In this document: positions 35,118-44,194 of the stretch, piece by piece
Numbering within the stretch: the stretch's first letter is position 1
How the letters are laid out: every line of letters starts with the position of its first letter
Assembly (NCBI RefSeq): GCF_009766085.1
Contig: NZ_LMUF01000032.1
Span: 30,525-94,524, forward strand
Reading direction: 5' to 3'
DNA length: 64,000 nucleotides
From: Burkholderia sp. S171
GTDB lineage: Bacteria; Pseudomonadota; Gammaproteobacteria; Burkholderiales; Burkholderiaceae
Translations under genes and position numbers: made by a program
Notes under the pieces: model-generated
What the model saw: the letters and a program-made list of their open reading frames with translations, nothing else
The model's database searches: none
Told to the model about the DNA's origin: nothing

Positions 35118-35430
35118 GCGGCACGGCGGCTTAGCGTTCTATAGTTGGGCACAGGCAGGTCCGCAAATGCGAGTTCACGAAAACTTTGCACAAAACCCTG
35201 AGAGGCTCGAAGCGTCAAATGATAGCCGTGCTTAAGCGTGAGCACGGCCTGAATCATTGCGTCCGAGTAGACGTGCGGCCTGCCGCGCTTGAAAGCTCTC
35301 GCTTCGCTCCCACTCAGGAATGCGCTCTCGTCGATCCGTGGTCAAGCTGCCTCGCGCGATCAGCCCTGCGTTGTACTCCGCCAGTTCCTGACTCGACAGA
35401 TTCCCTTAGGCTCGCGACTCTAGCGTTTAT
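35118..35430 (-). pseudogene. IS5-family transposase remnant
   Basis: The minus strand encodes KRGRPHVYSD, then MIQAVLTLKHGYHLTLRASQ, GFVQSFRELAFADLPVP and NYRTLSRRA, the N-terminal block of IS5-type DDE transposases. Further upstream EYNAGLIARGSLT belongs to the same protein but in another frame, so there is at least one frameshift. The similarity stops at about 35118, before any catalytic residue. The rest of 34942-35519 shows nothing else. Confidence 0.75.
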
Positions 35431-35519
35431 CCTTGCGCATATTCCCACCCAATGTCGAGAATCTACGCAGTTCCTTCCCAGGTTAACAGAGGCAGTCCCA
35501 CGACCGTTACGCGCAAACG

Positions 35520-36902
35520 TCACCCCCCATGCTGCGATCGCTTTTTTGCAGTAACGCCACCGGCAACACTTGTCACCTTCACGATAATCGGATGATCCGC
35601 GACATTGACGGTTATAGACTTCACGCTCGAAGCACTCTGAATTGGCAGGGTGCCTTGAATCGGATCATAAACGGAGACTTGATTGGCAGTGCCGAAGTTT
35701 ACCGTAATGGGGTATGTCGGAGGCGCAACCGCAGTGTGATTCGTTGCATTCCAGATTATCGGTTCAGCCCAAATGACAATGTAGAATGCCCCGTCTTGGC
35801 CTTGGAACAATATCTGCCCCGCCCATTGATTCGGCAGACCGGATACCTGGTAAACCAAAGCTCCCGGCGTGAACGAACCATTGACGTTGGCGCTCATGAG
35901 GGTGGTTGTGAAGTTGTGGAGTGCTATTGCCGCGGGTTTGGCGCTACCATCCCAGTTGAATAAACCGAAGTGGCTCTCTGCGTCACTGGGCCCGGCGTTC
36001 GAGCTTTCCATGAGCTCGTACATATAGACCGCCGGGTTGTTATAGCGTGCTCCGTCCATTAACGCATTCAGATTAGTGCGTGCCTGCACAGCTTCGCTCA
36101 CACCACCGTTGCCGAGCGAGGTCGTCGAACCGGTTTCGGTCACTACCACCGGACGGGTCGGAGCATCGACATTCGCCGCTTTCATCCAATTGGTCCAATA
36201 CCACGTGCTGTCAGTCGGGCTCCAGCCGTAGGCCGGTTGACCACCACTGTAGTAGATATGCACGTTCCCGGCGTCGCAGTAGGCACTCATGTTGCCCACG
36301 CCGCTGTAGTCGCTCGTCGCAATGCCTCCGAATGTAAGGAGGTAAACAGGCTTTTTGCCGAGCAGGGAGTCAGCTTTTTCGGCCTGGTAAAGAGCCCGCT
36401 GGAAGGCATCGAAACTGGCAGAACCGGTCAAACCGTTATAGGTGATCGGCCAGTTATCGACTTCATTGGGGCCTTCAACCGAAGCTACACTGCCGGGGTA
36501 GAGTTCCTCGAAGTTGTGCAGCATTGAGATTGCCCCGGGAATATTTTGGCCGACCACCATATTGACGTGGTTACCACTGGGCAAGAGGAGGGAATAACCG
36601 GATGTAAATTGCGCGTTTTGTCCATAAACATCGCGTACGTTGTGAATCCCAATGTAGGTGAGGGCATCCCCCACGGCCGATGGGTTTGCATATGGCGTGT
36701 TCGCCCATCCCATGTGAACATTGATGCCGAGACTGCCAATGAAGGACGCGACGTTGCGGGCCTGGGTTCCCTGGCTCTGGGCCGGAGTCGCTTCTGACGG
36801 AGTCGACCCGAAAAATACACAAAGAAATAATAGACTCAATGACCCGCGAATCACTCGTATGCAAAGCGCGGACGCGCCGAAAAATTTTCGTTGTACTAAC
36901 AT
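35520..36902 (-). CDS. Secreted glycoside hydrolase (clan A-like), probable polysaccharide hydrolase
   Basis: 460 residues from the ATG at 36902, 9 bases after GGTGGAG; longer frames lack a site. Signal core SLSLLFLCVFFGSTPSEA at ~21-38. The TIM-barrel part has Asn146-Glu147 in SVEGPNEVDN (the acid/base of clan A) and Glu256 in PVVVTETGST, a good nucleophile candidate. The last ~110 residues look like an all-beta domain (YQVSGLPNQWAGQILF, NQVSVYDP). It lies next to the exopolysaccharide locus and could trim that polymer, but mobile-element debris separates them. Exact GH family not assignable by eye. Confidence 0.75.
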   Translation of the reverse strand: MLVQRKFFGASALCIRVIRGSLSLLFLCVFFGSTPSEATPAQSQGTQARNVASFIGSLGINVHMGWANTPYANPSAVGDALTYIGIHNVRDVYGQNAQFTSGYSLLLPSGNHVNMVVGQNIPGAISMLHNFEELYPGSVASVEGPNEVDNWPITYNGLTGSASFDAFQRALYQAEKADSLLGKKPVYLLTFGGIATSDYSGVGNMSAYCDAGNVHIYYSGGQPAYGWSPTDSTWYWTNWMKAANVDAPTRPVVVTETGSTTSLGNGGVSEAVQARTNLNALMDGARYNNPAVYMYELMESSNAGPSDAESHFGLFNWDGSAKPAAIALHNFTTTLMSANVNGSFTPGALVYQVSGLPNQWAGQILFQGQDGAFYIVIWAEPIIWNATNHTAVAPPTYPITVNFGTANQVSVYDPIQGTLPIQSASSVKSITVNVADHPIIVKVTSVAGGVTAKKRSQHGG

Positions 36903-37904
36903 AATCAGTTTCTCCACCATCGAAATTTTCAATGAAACGTCTACAAAGGAACCTTTTGATACATTGCTTAGCGGTCGTACCAACCGCGCGCTTCTATCCA
37001 TCGGCTACAAATCTCAGTGGCGGCCGCTGCGATCTGACCTCAAAATACGTTTGGTGTACTAAGGGACGTTTCAGCGGCATATCTAAATTGAAAAGTCACT
37101 ACTTACGGAGGTAGGCCTGGATGCTCAGAAGGGCTCGCACACATCTGGCTATAGGCGGGCTACAACGGACGGCGAGTTGTCGGCCGCAAGGCCTTACGGA
37201 GCCTCGTCGACACCCGAGGCACCGAACGCGAGGCACTGCGACTCATAGGTGCGCGACCCCACCGACCTGCCGGCAGTGGTCTGCATCCCGCGTTGACCGT
37301 CAATGCACGCTGCATTTGCAAGCCCGAAATTACGGCGGTAGAAATCTCAAAGAGTCCTTAAGAACCGCTATGGAAATTGCGGTGCTGACCTGGTATAGAC
37401 CCGTGGCAGCCGAGTTTGCACAGGGGAAACGGAGCCGTTGCGGAATCGCTGCGAGCAGACCGTCACCGAAAACACGCAAAGTGGAATTAGCAACTCATAA
37501 AAGCGTTTCCCATTTCGACGCCCACGTTAGGCGATAGAGGCTGGAGCAGGCAAAGGAAGACCCATGGCGCCGAGCGGCGCGCTAAGCGTTTCCTTACTAG
37601 TCAGGTCAGTGCGCGGTAAAACGTACCTGCGCGTAGAACTCACAGGCAGACAACTACTCCATCAACAACTGAATTTCATGTTACATCGATGAAACATTTT
37701 TTGTCAGTAGCAGTTGCGCTACGATGCGTAACAATTTGTGAGAATGAGTAATAGATACTGGTTTATTGGATCGGTACGACTTCTCGTGATGAAAATCCGG
37801 GCGCAATGCCGAAATTTACCGATGAAAACGATGTGGAGTCTTAAATATTCATACGAATAACTGTGGCGTTTATCAAATTTGAATCAAAAATAACAAATCA
37901 ACTT
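36903..37904. other. Gene-poor, partly AT-rich intergenic region
   Basis: About 1 kb with no protein-like frame; a 138-codon frame at 37121-37537 has an arginine-rich shadow composition. The stretch 37650-37900 is AT-rich. It presumably contains the promoter of the glycoside hydrolase gene at its left end. No repeat or terminator was recognised. Confidence 0.45.
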
Positions 37905-38260
37905 TGCGCGGTAAATCAGGCGCGTTGCCATCTCGGCGCCGTCGCATCCGTCTACAAGTGTTATGAAGCAGGCCGCAACGGTTTCTTGCTGCACCGCTGG
38001 CTGACTGAACAGGGCATCGTGAATCTCGTGATGGATTCGGCCAGTATCGAGGTGAACCGCCGTGCGCGTCGCGCCAAGACAGACCGGCTTGACAGCGACA
38101 AGCTGCAGTCGATGCTCATGCGCTATTACGCGGCGAGCGGAGCGAGCGTTCGGGCGGTCGCGCGCATCCCCAAGCCTGAGCAGGAAGACGACCGGCGCCG
38201 CACCGCGACATCGAATGGCTGCATAAAGAGCGTACAGCGCACACGCAGTTACCGGGCACC
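37905..38260 (+). pseudogene. IS110-family transposase remnant
   Basis: Readable blocks are CYEAGRNGFLLHRWLTEQGI, VNLVMDSASIEVNRRARRAK and TDRLDSDKLQSMLMRYYA, the DEDD/RuvC-like N-terminal part of IS110 transposases, followed by PKPEQEDDRR. After that the frame shifts (the next piece reads [19 protein letters not shown] in another frame) and similarity ends. No C-terminal Tnp20 serine domain follows. Confidence 0.8.
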
Positions 38261-38279
38261 AACAGTTCGTCGGCATTTC

Positions 38280-38760
38280 ATGGAAAAAGCCGATGGAGTC
38301 TGCGTGGACTCGGTATCCTTCTTTCCAAGACAAGGTGGCCCAACGTGCCATCGTGATGCTGATGGAGCCGATCTACGAGCAGGACTTCATGGACTGCTTG
38401 TTCGGGTTCCGATCGGGTCGCAGCGCGCATGGAGCACTGGCAGCGATAAGGGAGGCGATTGTGATGCGGTGCGCACGAGGGGCGCTCGACGACGACGCAG
38501 AGCGTGTTCTGGAGGTGCTCGGCAGGCGAATGGGGAAGTACGGACTGGAACTTCATGCGAACAAGACAAGAGTGGTCGATTTCCGCTTCAGGCCAAAGTC
38601 AGTGGGTGATGATCGGAAAAGGCATTAGCGACGACGTTCAACTTCCTTGGTTTCGTTCATACATGGGTGAAGTCGCGGTTTGGCAAAACTGTGGTGAGGC
38701 AACTGACCGCGAAAGGCCGCGTCGCACGCGCACACAAAGGCATTCAATGAGCAGATACGA
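38280..38760 (+). pseudogene. Group II intron reverse transcriptase remnant
   Basis: [40 protein letters not shown] and [20 protein letters not shown] are LtrA-type RT blocks, and NFLGFVHTWVKSRFGKTVVR with QLTAKGRVARAH follows in another frame (maturase side). The part that should hold the catalytic YADD is deleted between AAIREAI and [10 protein letters not shown]. At least two frameshifts. It abuts the IS110 remnant. Confidence 0.8.
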
Positions 38761-39333
38761 GCAACTCGGAATTGGCGGATACGCGAGCAGCATCAGCGGA
38801 TTTGCCGAAGGCCCGAATCATTCACCATGTCTCCAGAAAGCAAGTCCGTGGACGAACCTGGACGATGAAGACCCTGTCTACTCGGAAACAGCTTTCCTCA
38901 CAAGTTAACAGCCCCCTCGGCGATGATTGTCAACATGCCTTAGTATTTGTGGCACAGTAAAATTAGTACGTTTCTCAAACTCCATGTTCATTAATTAGCC
39001 CTGCGCCCCGCCGCGTCGCCGTGGCAGCCAAGGGATCAAATCCTTGACAAGGTAGCTTGACGATTCACTTTCGAAACATATTTGCTAGTTTTGCCCCGGG
39101 CTCCGCCGATCACGGATAGTCTGTGCCAAACCCGGGCTGCTAAAGACTTCGATGGTCTATTGCTTGCTTTATAACGGCACCAATTTAGCGAAGGATGACA
39201 CAACGACAATCGCAGGCGACGCGCGCCATTTGCTAAAGAGTCGCGATTCGGTCAACGAATGCTGACCAATCTATTGCGGTCCAAATCCCGGCAGATCCTG
39301 ATGGCCCACTCATCAACCTTTACGTAGGCAATT
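38761..39333. other. Intergenic region before the exopolysaccharide locus
   Basis: About 570 bases. The first ~150 bases are probably further intron debris in broken frames. The rest has no gene. Promoter signals for the glycosyltransferase at 39334 are expected here but none is convincing. Confidence 0.4.
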
Positions 39334-40356
39334 ATGAATAGACCCGAACGTTTCGAGCCGGCGACATGCCGCACCGTGTCCATCATCCTACCTGCGCATA
39401 ACGCGGCGCCTTATGTCGAGGAAGCAGTGCGCGCCATGCTGACGCAAACCTGGACCGATTTCGACCTTTTCATACTCGACGACGGTTCGACCGACGGTAC
39501 GCTGGAAATTGTCGAACGGCTTGCGCGCGAGGACGATCGTATTCACGTCGTGAAGAACGGCGAGAATCTCGGCCTCATCGCCACGCTGAACATTGGCCTC
39601 GGCCTTGCTACCGGTAAATACATCGCGCGCATGGATGCCGACGACTACAGTCCGCCGGAGCGCCTTGCGATTCAGGTTGCGTTCCTTGAACAGCATGAGG
39701 AGGTGGTAGCACTCGGCTCGAACGGTCGGTTCTTCGGCGTGAAGACTGGCGTCTTGAACGTGCCGCAAACCGCAGGGGCCGTCAGGACGCGCCTGATCTT
39801 CGACAATCCGATGATCCATAGCGCGATCCTGATGCGCAGGGAATGGCTCGTCGCGCACGGAATTCAGTATCGGAAGCGCGCGCCACATTCGGAGGACTAC
39901 GACTTCTGGGTGCAGATCGTAGAGGCCGGCGGCGACATCGTGAACCTTCCAGAGCAATTGTTGTATTACCGCGTTCATGAAACGAACGTCACGCGTCTCA
40001 AGCGGCGGCAGCTCGAAGAGAGCTCCGGCGAGATCCGCCGGCGCCAGATGGCGAATCTTGGCTGCAGCTTCACGCCTGAAGAAGTCGACGTACTCGACAC
40101 CTTCATGTTCCGTAAGCGCTATCACGCGACCAAAGCCGAAAACGCGCTGATTCGGAGCATTCACGCGAAACTAGCGCGGCTTCCTCTGCCTGTCGGAAGC
40201 TTGAGCCGCCGTTTTGAACGGGGACGCTTTATTGCGTCGCTTTTTAGCCGCCCGCACGGCATGCGCGACAAGCTCAAGCTCGCAGCCGCGCTGGGGCGGA
40301 TTAATCCCTTAACGGCCGCGGTGTTCACGGTGCTATTCGCCTTGGGCAAGCCTTAG
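39334..40356 (+). CDS. Family 2 glycosyltransferase (GT-A fold)
   Basis: 340 residues. GT2 signature: VSIILPAHNAAPYVEEAV, FILDDGSTDGTLEIV, and the nucleotide-metal motif ARMDADDYS (DxD) near 100-107. A later SEDYDFWVQIVEAGG gives the catalytic ED pair typical of inverting GT2 enzymes. The C-terminal ~100 residues are helical and basic, likely membrane-associating. It would add one sugar to a lipid-linked repeat unit on the cytoplasmic face. First gene of the locus; the next gene is convergent, so it is probably transcribed alone. Confidence 0.9.
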   Translation: MNRPERFEPATCRTVSIILPAHNAAPYVEEAVRAMLTQTWTDFDLFILDDGSTDGTLEIVERLAREDDRIHVVKNGENLGLIATLNIGLGLATGKYIARMDADDYSPPERLAIQVAFLEQHEEVVALGSNGRFFGVKTGVLNVPQTAGAVRTRLIFDNPMIHSAILMRREWLVAHGIQYRKRAPHSEDYDFWVQIVEAGGDIVNLPEQLLYYRVHETNVTRLKRRQLEESSGEIRRRQMANLGCSFTPEEVDVLDTFMFRKRYHATKAENALIRSIHAKLARLPLPVGSLSRRFERGRFIASLFSRPHGMRDKLKLAAALGRINPLTAAVFTVLFALGKP

Positions 40357-40479
40357 GCAGGCACGCGCCAGAGGTTGGTTGCGAGGACCAGCCGTCGGCG
40401 CGTTGCATTGCGTCTTGGATCACGGCCGTATCGTCAAACAATCGAGTCCACCGCGTTTGCCGGCTTGTCCCAGGATGAC

Positions 40480-41391
40480 TCAGACCTGCGGCTTCCGGCC
40501 GCTGATGCCGCCGCCGTTAAGAACATAGCGCAGAAACTGCGTGATGCCAGTGAGCTGCGCGGCGAACCACGCTACCGATGAATCGTCGTGAATATCCAGC
40601 GCCCTGAGCTGGAACGGATCAGTCGATTCGTCATTCCAGCCTATATCGACGGTGCGCCCTGTTCGATACCCGGCCGCCTTTAGCATGGCGATCTCACGCG
40701 AACCATAGTCGCCGTTCGGATAAGAGAAGTGCTGACACTTTGTGCCGGTAAGCCGTTCAACCTCGTTCATTGAACCAAAGAGTTCATCGACGCATTCCGG
40801 GTCGTCGCATTTTGTCAGGATGGGGTGAAAGCGCGTGTGCGACTGGAAATCGACATACGGACGCATCGCTTCGATGTGCGCCGCGCTAAGTCCCGTGGCG
40901 CTCGCCGCGCTGGTTTCAGTGTCGCGCTGAAATCCGCGCGATCGCAATTCCGACAGCCGCTCGCTATTGGTCATTCTTTTAAGACGCTCGACGCCCGCCT
41001 CAAGTGCGCCAGGATGCATCCACCAATGAGTGCGCGGCTGTGCCACGATGCCGCTGCAGAGGTAAATGGTAGGGCGTACACCATGCTTGATGAATACGGG
41101 AAGCAGTCGAGCATTGCCCACATGGCCGTCATCGAGCGTGATCGCGGCGCGTGGACGACCTGATCCTCGCGTAGTCGCTTCAGCGAGAGGCACCAGGTCA
41201 CAAAACGTACGCAGGTAGGTCAGATGCGCGTCAAGTGTCGCCGGATCGGGGTCGTGATAAAGCAGGACTGCTACCCTGTCTCGCCAAACGAGATGCCGGA
41301 CCGCAGTGGCAATGCCACTGACGAGCACGACTCGCGTGAAGACCTCGCGCATAAAAACCTTCGGTCTCATCCGCATCCCCCTTGGTTGCAT
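40480..41391 (-). CDS. Polysaccharide deacetylase (NodB-like, CE4)
   Basis: 303 residues from the ATG at 41391 (8 bases after AGGA); starts at 41409 and 41370 are possible. An N-terminal hydrophobic stretch (VFTRVVLVSGIATAV) may anchor it. NodB motifs: VLLYHDPDP, AAITLDDGHVG (the usual TFDDG, with Asp-Asp kept), QSHTRFHP (metal His pair) and FSYPNGDYG. It should remove N-acetyl groups from a polysaccharide. It is the only minus-strand gene inside the exopolysaccharide locus. A perfect intrinsic terminator lies just upstream, see 41414-41451. Confidence 0.88.
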   Translation of the reverse strand: MQPRGMRMRPKVFMREVFTRVVLVSGIATAVRHLVWRDRVAVLLYHDPDPATLDAHLTYLRTFCDLVPLAEATTRGSGRPRAAITLDDGHVGNARLLPVFIKHGVRPTIYLCSGIVAQPRTHWWMHPGALEAGVERLKRMTNSERLSELRSRGFQRDTETSAASATGLSAAHIEAMRPYVDFQSHTRFHPILTKCDDPECVDELFGSMNEVERLTGTKCQHFSYPNGDYGSREIAMLKAAGYRTGRTVDIGWNDESTDPFQLRALDIHDDSSVAWFAAQLTGITQFLRYVLNGGGISGRKPQV

Positions 41392-41413
41392 AGCTCGATC
41401 CTTATACATGCTT

Positions 41414-41451
41414 CAAAAAAACGCGGAGTGTGCGCTCCCACACACTCCGCG
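41414..41451 (-). terminator. Intrinsic terminator directly upstream of the deacetylase gene
   Basis: On the minus strand an 11-base perfect stem (CGCGGAGTGTG paired with CACACTCCGCG, 41422-41432 and 41441-41451) with an 8-base loop is followed by seven T. It ends only about 20 bases before the deacetylase start and no gene lies upstream on that strand, so it is either a leader attenuator or the end of a small RNA. Confidence 0.75.
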
Positions 41452-41494
41452 CCTGTTAGCGACCTTGAAGTATGTTTTTAGCTTTCCTCATTCA

Positions 41495-41544
41495 ATATGG
41501 AAAATCCATTTGATTAATCATATGGAAAATCCCCCTGATTAATC
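41495..41544. repeat. Tandem 25-base duplication
   Basis: Two head-to-tail copies, 41495-41519 and 41520-41544, each starting ATATGGAAAATCC and ending TGATTAATC, differing at a few bases in the centre (ATT against CCC). It directly precedes the ~100-base repeat array. Confidence 0.8.
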
Positions 41545-41545
41545 A

Positions 41546-41845
41546 ATATCCAGGCTTATCCAAGATAACGACTTGTCTAACCATTCGTTACCCTAATAAA
41601 ATAGCTTGCGCGTCGTCAGTTGCTAGGGGCATCATCGCGTTCAATTGATATCCAGGCTTTCCAGATAACAGTTTGTCTAAACATTCGTTAACCTAACGAA
41701 ACTACTTGCGCGCGTTTATTTTATAGGAGCATCATCGCGTTGAATTGATATTCAGGATGTTCAAGATAACAGTTTGTCTAAACATTCGTTATCCTAAGAA
41801 AATTACTTGCGCACATTTATTTTATGGAGGCATCATCGCTCCAAT
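41546..41845. repeat. Three imperfect ~100-base tandem repeats
   Basis: Units begin at 41546, 41648 and 41748 with ATATYCAGG. Shared internal blocks are AGATAACRRYTTGTCTAA, CATTCGTTAHCCTAA, CTTGCGC and GGRGCATCATCGC. Copies 2 and 3 are closer to each other than to copy 1. Each unit ends in an AT-rich stretch followed by a Shine-Dalgarno-like AGGAGCATC or GGAGGCATC. The array ends 22 bases before the glycosyltransferase start at 41868. Confidence 0.85.
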
Positions 41846-41867
41846 CGCCTAAAACATCGCCATTTCG

Positions 41868-42911
41868 ATGAGGGTCTACGTCATGACATCGTCATCGATT
41901 CATGCAACGGATAAACATCGCGTCCTGTATTCCGGCTTTCGCTGGGAGCATCACGATGACGAATCTGGTTACCATCACGTTGTTGTATCGGGCGCCGACT
42001 ATGTGGACGGCGGCCAGCTATGGGGCAGCGATGGCTCGGTGCGCTCCCTCAGGCGGCGTCTCAACTTCATAATGATCGATTTGCTGACAATCGTTCGGGC
42101 CGTGCCTTATCGAGCAGTCCTTTTGTTCTATCCCGAGCAAACGAGCTACGTGTCTCCGCTTATCCTGCGGCTGATGGGCAAGCGAGTTGTATACGTCGTA
42201 CATTTAGGCGAGGACTACTGGATGCATCGGGACGGCTCGCTCGTCAGGAAACTGAAGCGCTTTAACCTGCGTTTCGTCGATAAATTTATTACGCTGACAA
42301 GTCAGCAACAGGCGGTCTTCGAGCGCGATTTTCCGGGACGCGTCGCGCGCATTTCGCATGGCGCATGGTGCCGAAACGATAAGGCTGAGCATTCAAACTC
42401 AAGCTCCCGCTCCTGCAGGATTGCCGTGGTGGGCGACACCTATCGCGACTATCGACTTCTCGAAAGGATCTTGGTCTTCTTCGAACACCGTTATCCAGAA
42501 GTCATGTTCGATCTCGTCGGCATGAAACCCGAAAGGCTTAAAGACGTCCATGCGCATGCGAACGTTATCTGCCATAGGCGCTTGAGCAGAGAAGCATATG
42601 GCGAGGTACTGCGGGGGGCCTTATTCATGCTCTTGCCGCTACAGTTCGCTACCGCGAATAACGCCCTTCTGGAAGCATTGACTGCGGGCTTACCGGTAAT
42701 ATGCAGCGACGTAGAAGGCGCACGCGAGTACCTTCCTGAGGGTGACTACGTATTCGATTCAATCGACGACCTGGCGATCAAGTTCGAGTACCGGCTCACG
42801 CTCCCGCAAGCGGATCGAGATAAGGAGGCCCGCATGCTTATCTCTTATGCGAGGAAAAACTATTCGTGGGAAGTTATCCGCGAGCGGGTGCACCAATACT
42901 GTCTTGCATGA
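41868..42911 (+). CDS. GT-B-type glycosyltransferase
   Basis: 347 residues. The C-terminal half has the GT4-like pattern: CRIAVVGDTYRDYRLLERIL, then MLLPLQFATANNALLEALTA and GLPVICSDVEGAREYL, where the acidic residue of the EALTAGLP block contacts the nucleotide sugar. The N-terminal half is a looser Rossmann domain (LLFYPEQTSYVSPLILRLMG). ATG 41868 has no good ribosome site; ATG 41883, 8 bases after AGGG, is a strong alternative. It belongs to the exopolysaccharide locus and would add a sugar to the lipid-linked unit. Downstream 450 bases are gene-free. Confidence 0.82.
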   Translation: MRVYVMTSSSIHATDKHRVLYSGFRWEHHDDESGYHHVVVSGADYVDGGQLWGSDGSVRSLRRRLNFIMIDLLTIVRAVPYRAVLLFYPEQTSYVSPLILRLMGKRVVYVVHLGEDYWMHRDGSLVRKLKRFNLRFVDKFITLTSQQQAVFERDFPGRVARISHGAWCRNDKAEHSNSSSRSCRIAVVGDTYRDYRLLERILVFFEHRYPEVMFDLVGMKPERLKDVHAHANVICHRRLSREAYGEVLRGALFMLLPLQFATANNALLEALTAGLPVICSDVEGAREYLPEGDYVFDSIDDLAIKFEYRLTLPQADRDKEARMLISYARKNYSWEVIRERVHQYCLA

Positions 42912-43362
42912 CCTTCAATTATTTTTTGATTTCCACTGTTTTTATTTCCTGTTCTATTCTACAGTCTCCAAGAAACATGGATTTGGACTCCGAACTAATA
43001 GATTATTGCCTGTAACGCGCTCGTTCTCGTACTCCGACCTGACTATCTCGCGGTCGTGCCCCAAGCTTCTTCTTCTCGTAAATTAAACACGTTTTCGCAA
43101 CACAGCCTTCAGATGAATGCCCTGCTTTACTGGTGAACTGCTTTATTTGGACCCCATACGAATGCGAGGTCCTCGAGATGGTTTGCTAGATCGCAAGGGC
43201 AGCATGTAAGCGGCACTGTTTCGCGCATGAAACGTTTTTATATCAACGAGCGGCCCGTGCCGCCTTTATCAACGCTCAGCCGAACCCGATCGTCCCCAAC
43301 ACACATGCGTTGGCACGTTCGTCGAGCAGCATGGGCGCATTCCCGATGACGGAGAAGCCGCG
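42912..43362. other. AT-rich intergenic region
   Basis: About 450 bases without a protein-like frame, clearly richer in A/T at 42915-43090 than neighbouring genes. Probably carries the promoter for the main exopolysaccharide operon that begins at 43363. No obvious repeat or terminator. Confidence 0.45.
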
Positions 43363-44148
43363 ATGACCAAGCATCGTTTTGACGCGGGTCTTATGGACGC
43401 GAGAGATGCATCCAAGTATGTCGCAAGCATCACCGAGCCGCTTCAAGCGAATCGCGCTACCGATTTCGACGATGAATCGCTACAGGGCAGGGCGTCGTGC
43501 GCCGATACCGCTTGCGGTTCGACCGGCATGTCTGCTCTCTTTAGAGCTTTCGTCAAGCGGGCGCTTGATATCCAGATCGCATTCACGCTGCTTGTGCTCC
43601 TGTTCCCGCTGCTGCTCGCCACAGTTCTCATCGTGATGAGTGACGGGGGAAGCCCTGTCTTCGGACACCCTCGAGTCGGGCTAGGAGGAAGAAAATTCAG
43701 ATGCCTGAAGTTCCGCACGATGGTCAAGGATTCCGATGCCGTGCTCGAGCACTTTCTCGCCACCGATCAACAGGCACGCGAGGAATGGAACCGAGCGTTC
43801 AAGCTGAAGAACGATATCCGCATTACGGCGATCGGCCGCATCCTGCGCAACACGAGTCTCGACGAGCTGCCGCAGTTATGGAACGTGCTGCGCGGCGACA
43901 TGAGTCTCGTTGGGCCGCGCCCCATCGTCGAGAAGGAGCTGGCCAAGTATGGCGATGACCTTCGCTACTACCTGATGGTCAAGCCGGGCGTCACTGGCCT
44001 TTGGCAAGTTAGCGGTCGAAGCAATCTGGACTACGAAACGCGTGTCGCACTGGATGTCGATTACGTCAAGAAGTCTTCTTTGGCACTTGATTTTTCCATT
44101 CTTTTAAGGACGTTAAAAGTCGTTTTTGAACGAGACGGAGCTTATTGA
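43363..44148 (+). CDS. Undecaprenyl-phosphate sugar phosphotransferase (short, monotopic PGT)
   Basis: 261 residues from ATG 43363 with GGAG upstream. After ~65 variable residues comes one membrane segment ([20 protein letters not shown]) and the catalytic PGT core: [59 protein letters not shown] and [10 protein letters not shown]. This is the WcaJ/WbaP catalytic domain without the four-helix N-terminal part. It transfers the first sugar-1-phosphate to undecaprenyl phosphate and so starts each repeat unit. Likely first gene of the operon that runs to 53107. Confidence 0.93.
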   Translation: MTKHRFDAGLMDARDASKYVASITEPLQANRATDFDDESLQGRASCADTACGSTGMSALFRAFVKRALDIQIAFTLLVLLFPLLLATVLIVMSDGGSPVFGHPRVGLGGRKFRCLKFRTMVKDSDAVLEHFLATDQQAREEWNRAFKLKNDIRITAIGRILRNTSLDELPQLWNVLRGDMSLVGPRPIVEKELAKYGDDLRYYLMVKPGVTGLWQVSGRSNLDYETRVALDVDYVKKSSLALDFSILLRTLKVVFERDGAY

Positions 44149-44194
44149 TGGTCGATGCTCACACATTCATCCCTCACGTCAAAGGAGCCTCTCA

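Noticed and set aside
37121..37537. 138-codon plus-strand frame
   Set aside because: Arg/Thr/His-rich shadow-like composition and no start signals.
38280..38760. Functional group II intron
   Set aside because: The catalytic reverse transcriptase core is deleted and frames are broken; no intact intron RNA ends were recognised.
41546..41845. CRISPR array or phage attachment site for the ~100-base repeats
   Set aside because: Units are contiguous, imperfect and without unique spacers, and no cas genes or integrase lie nearby.
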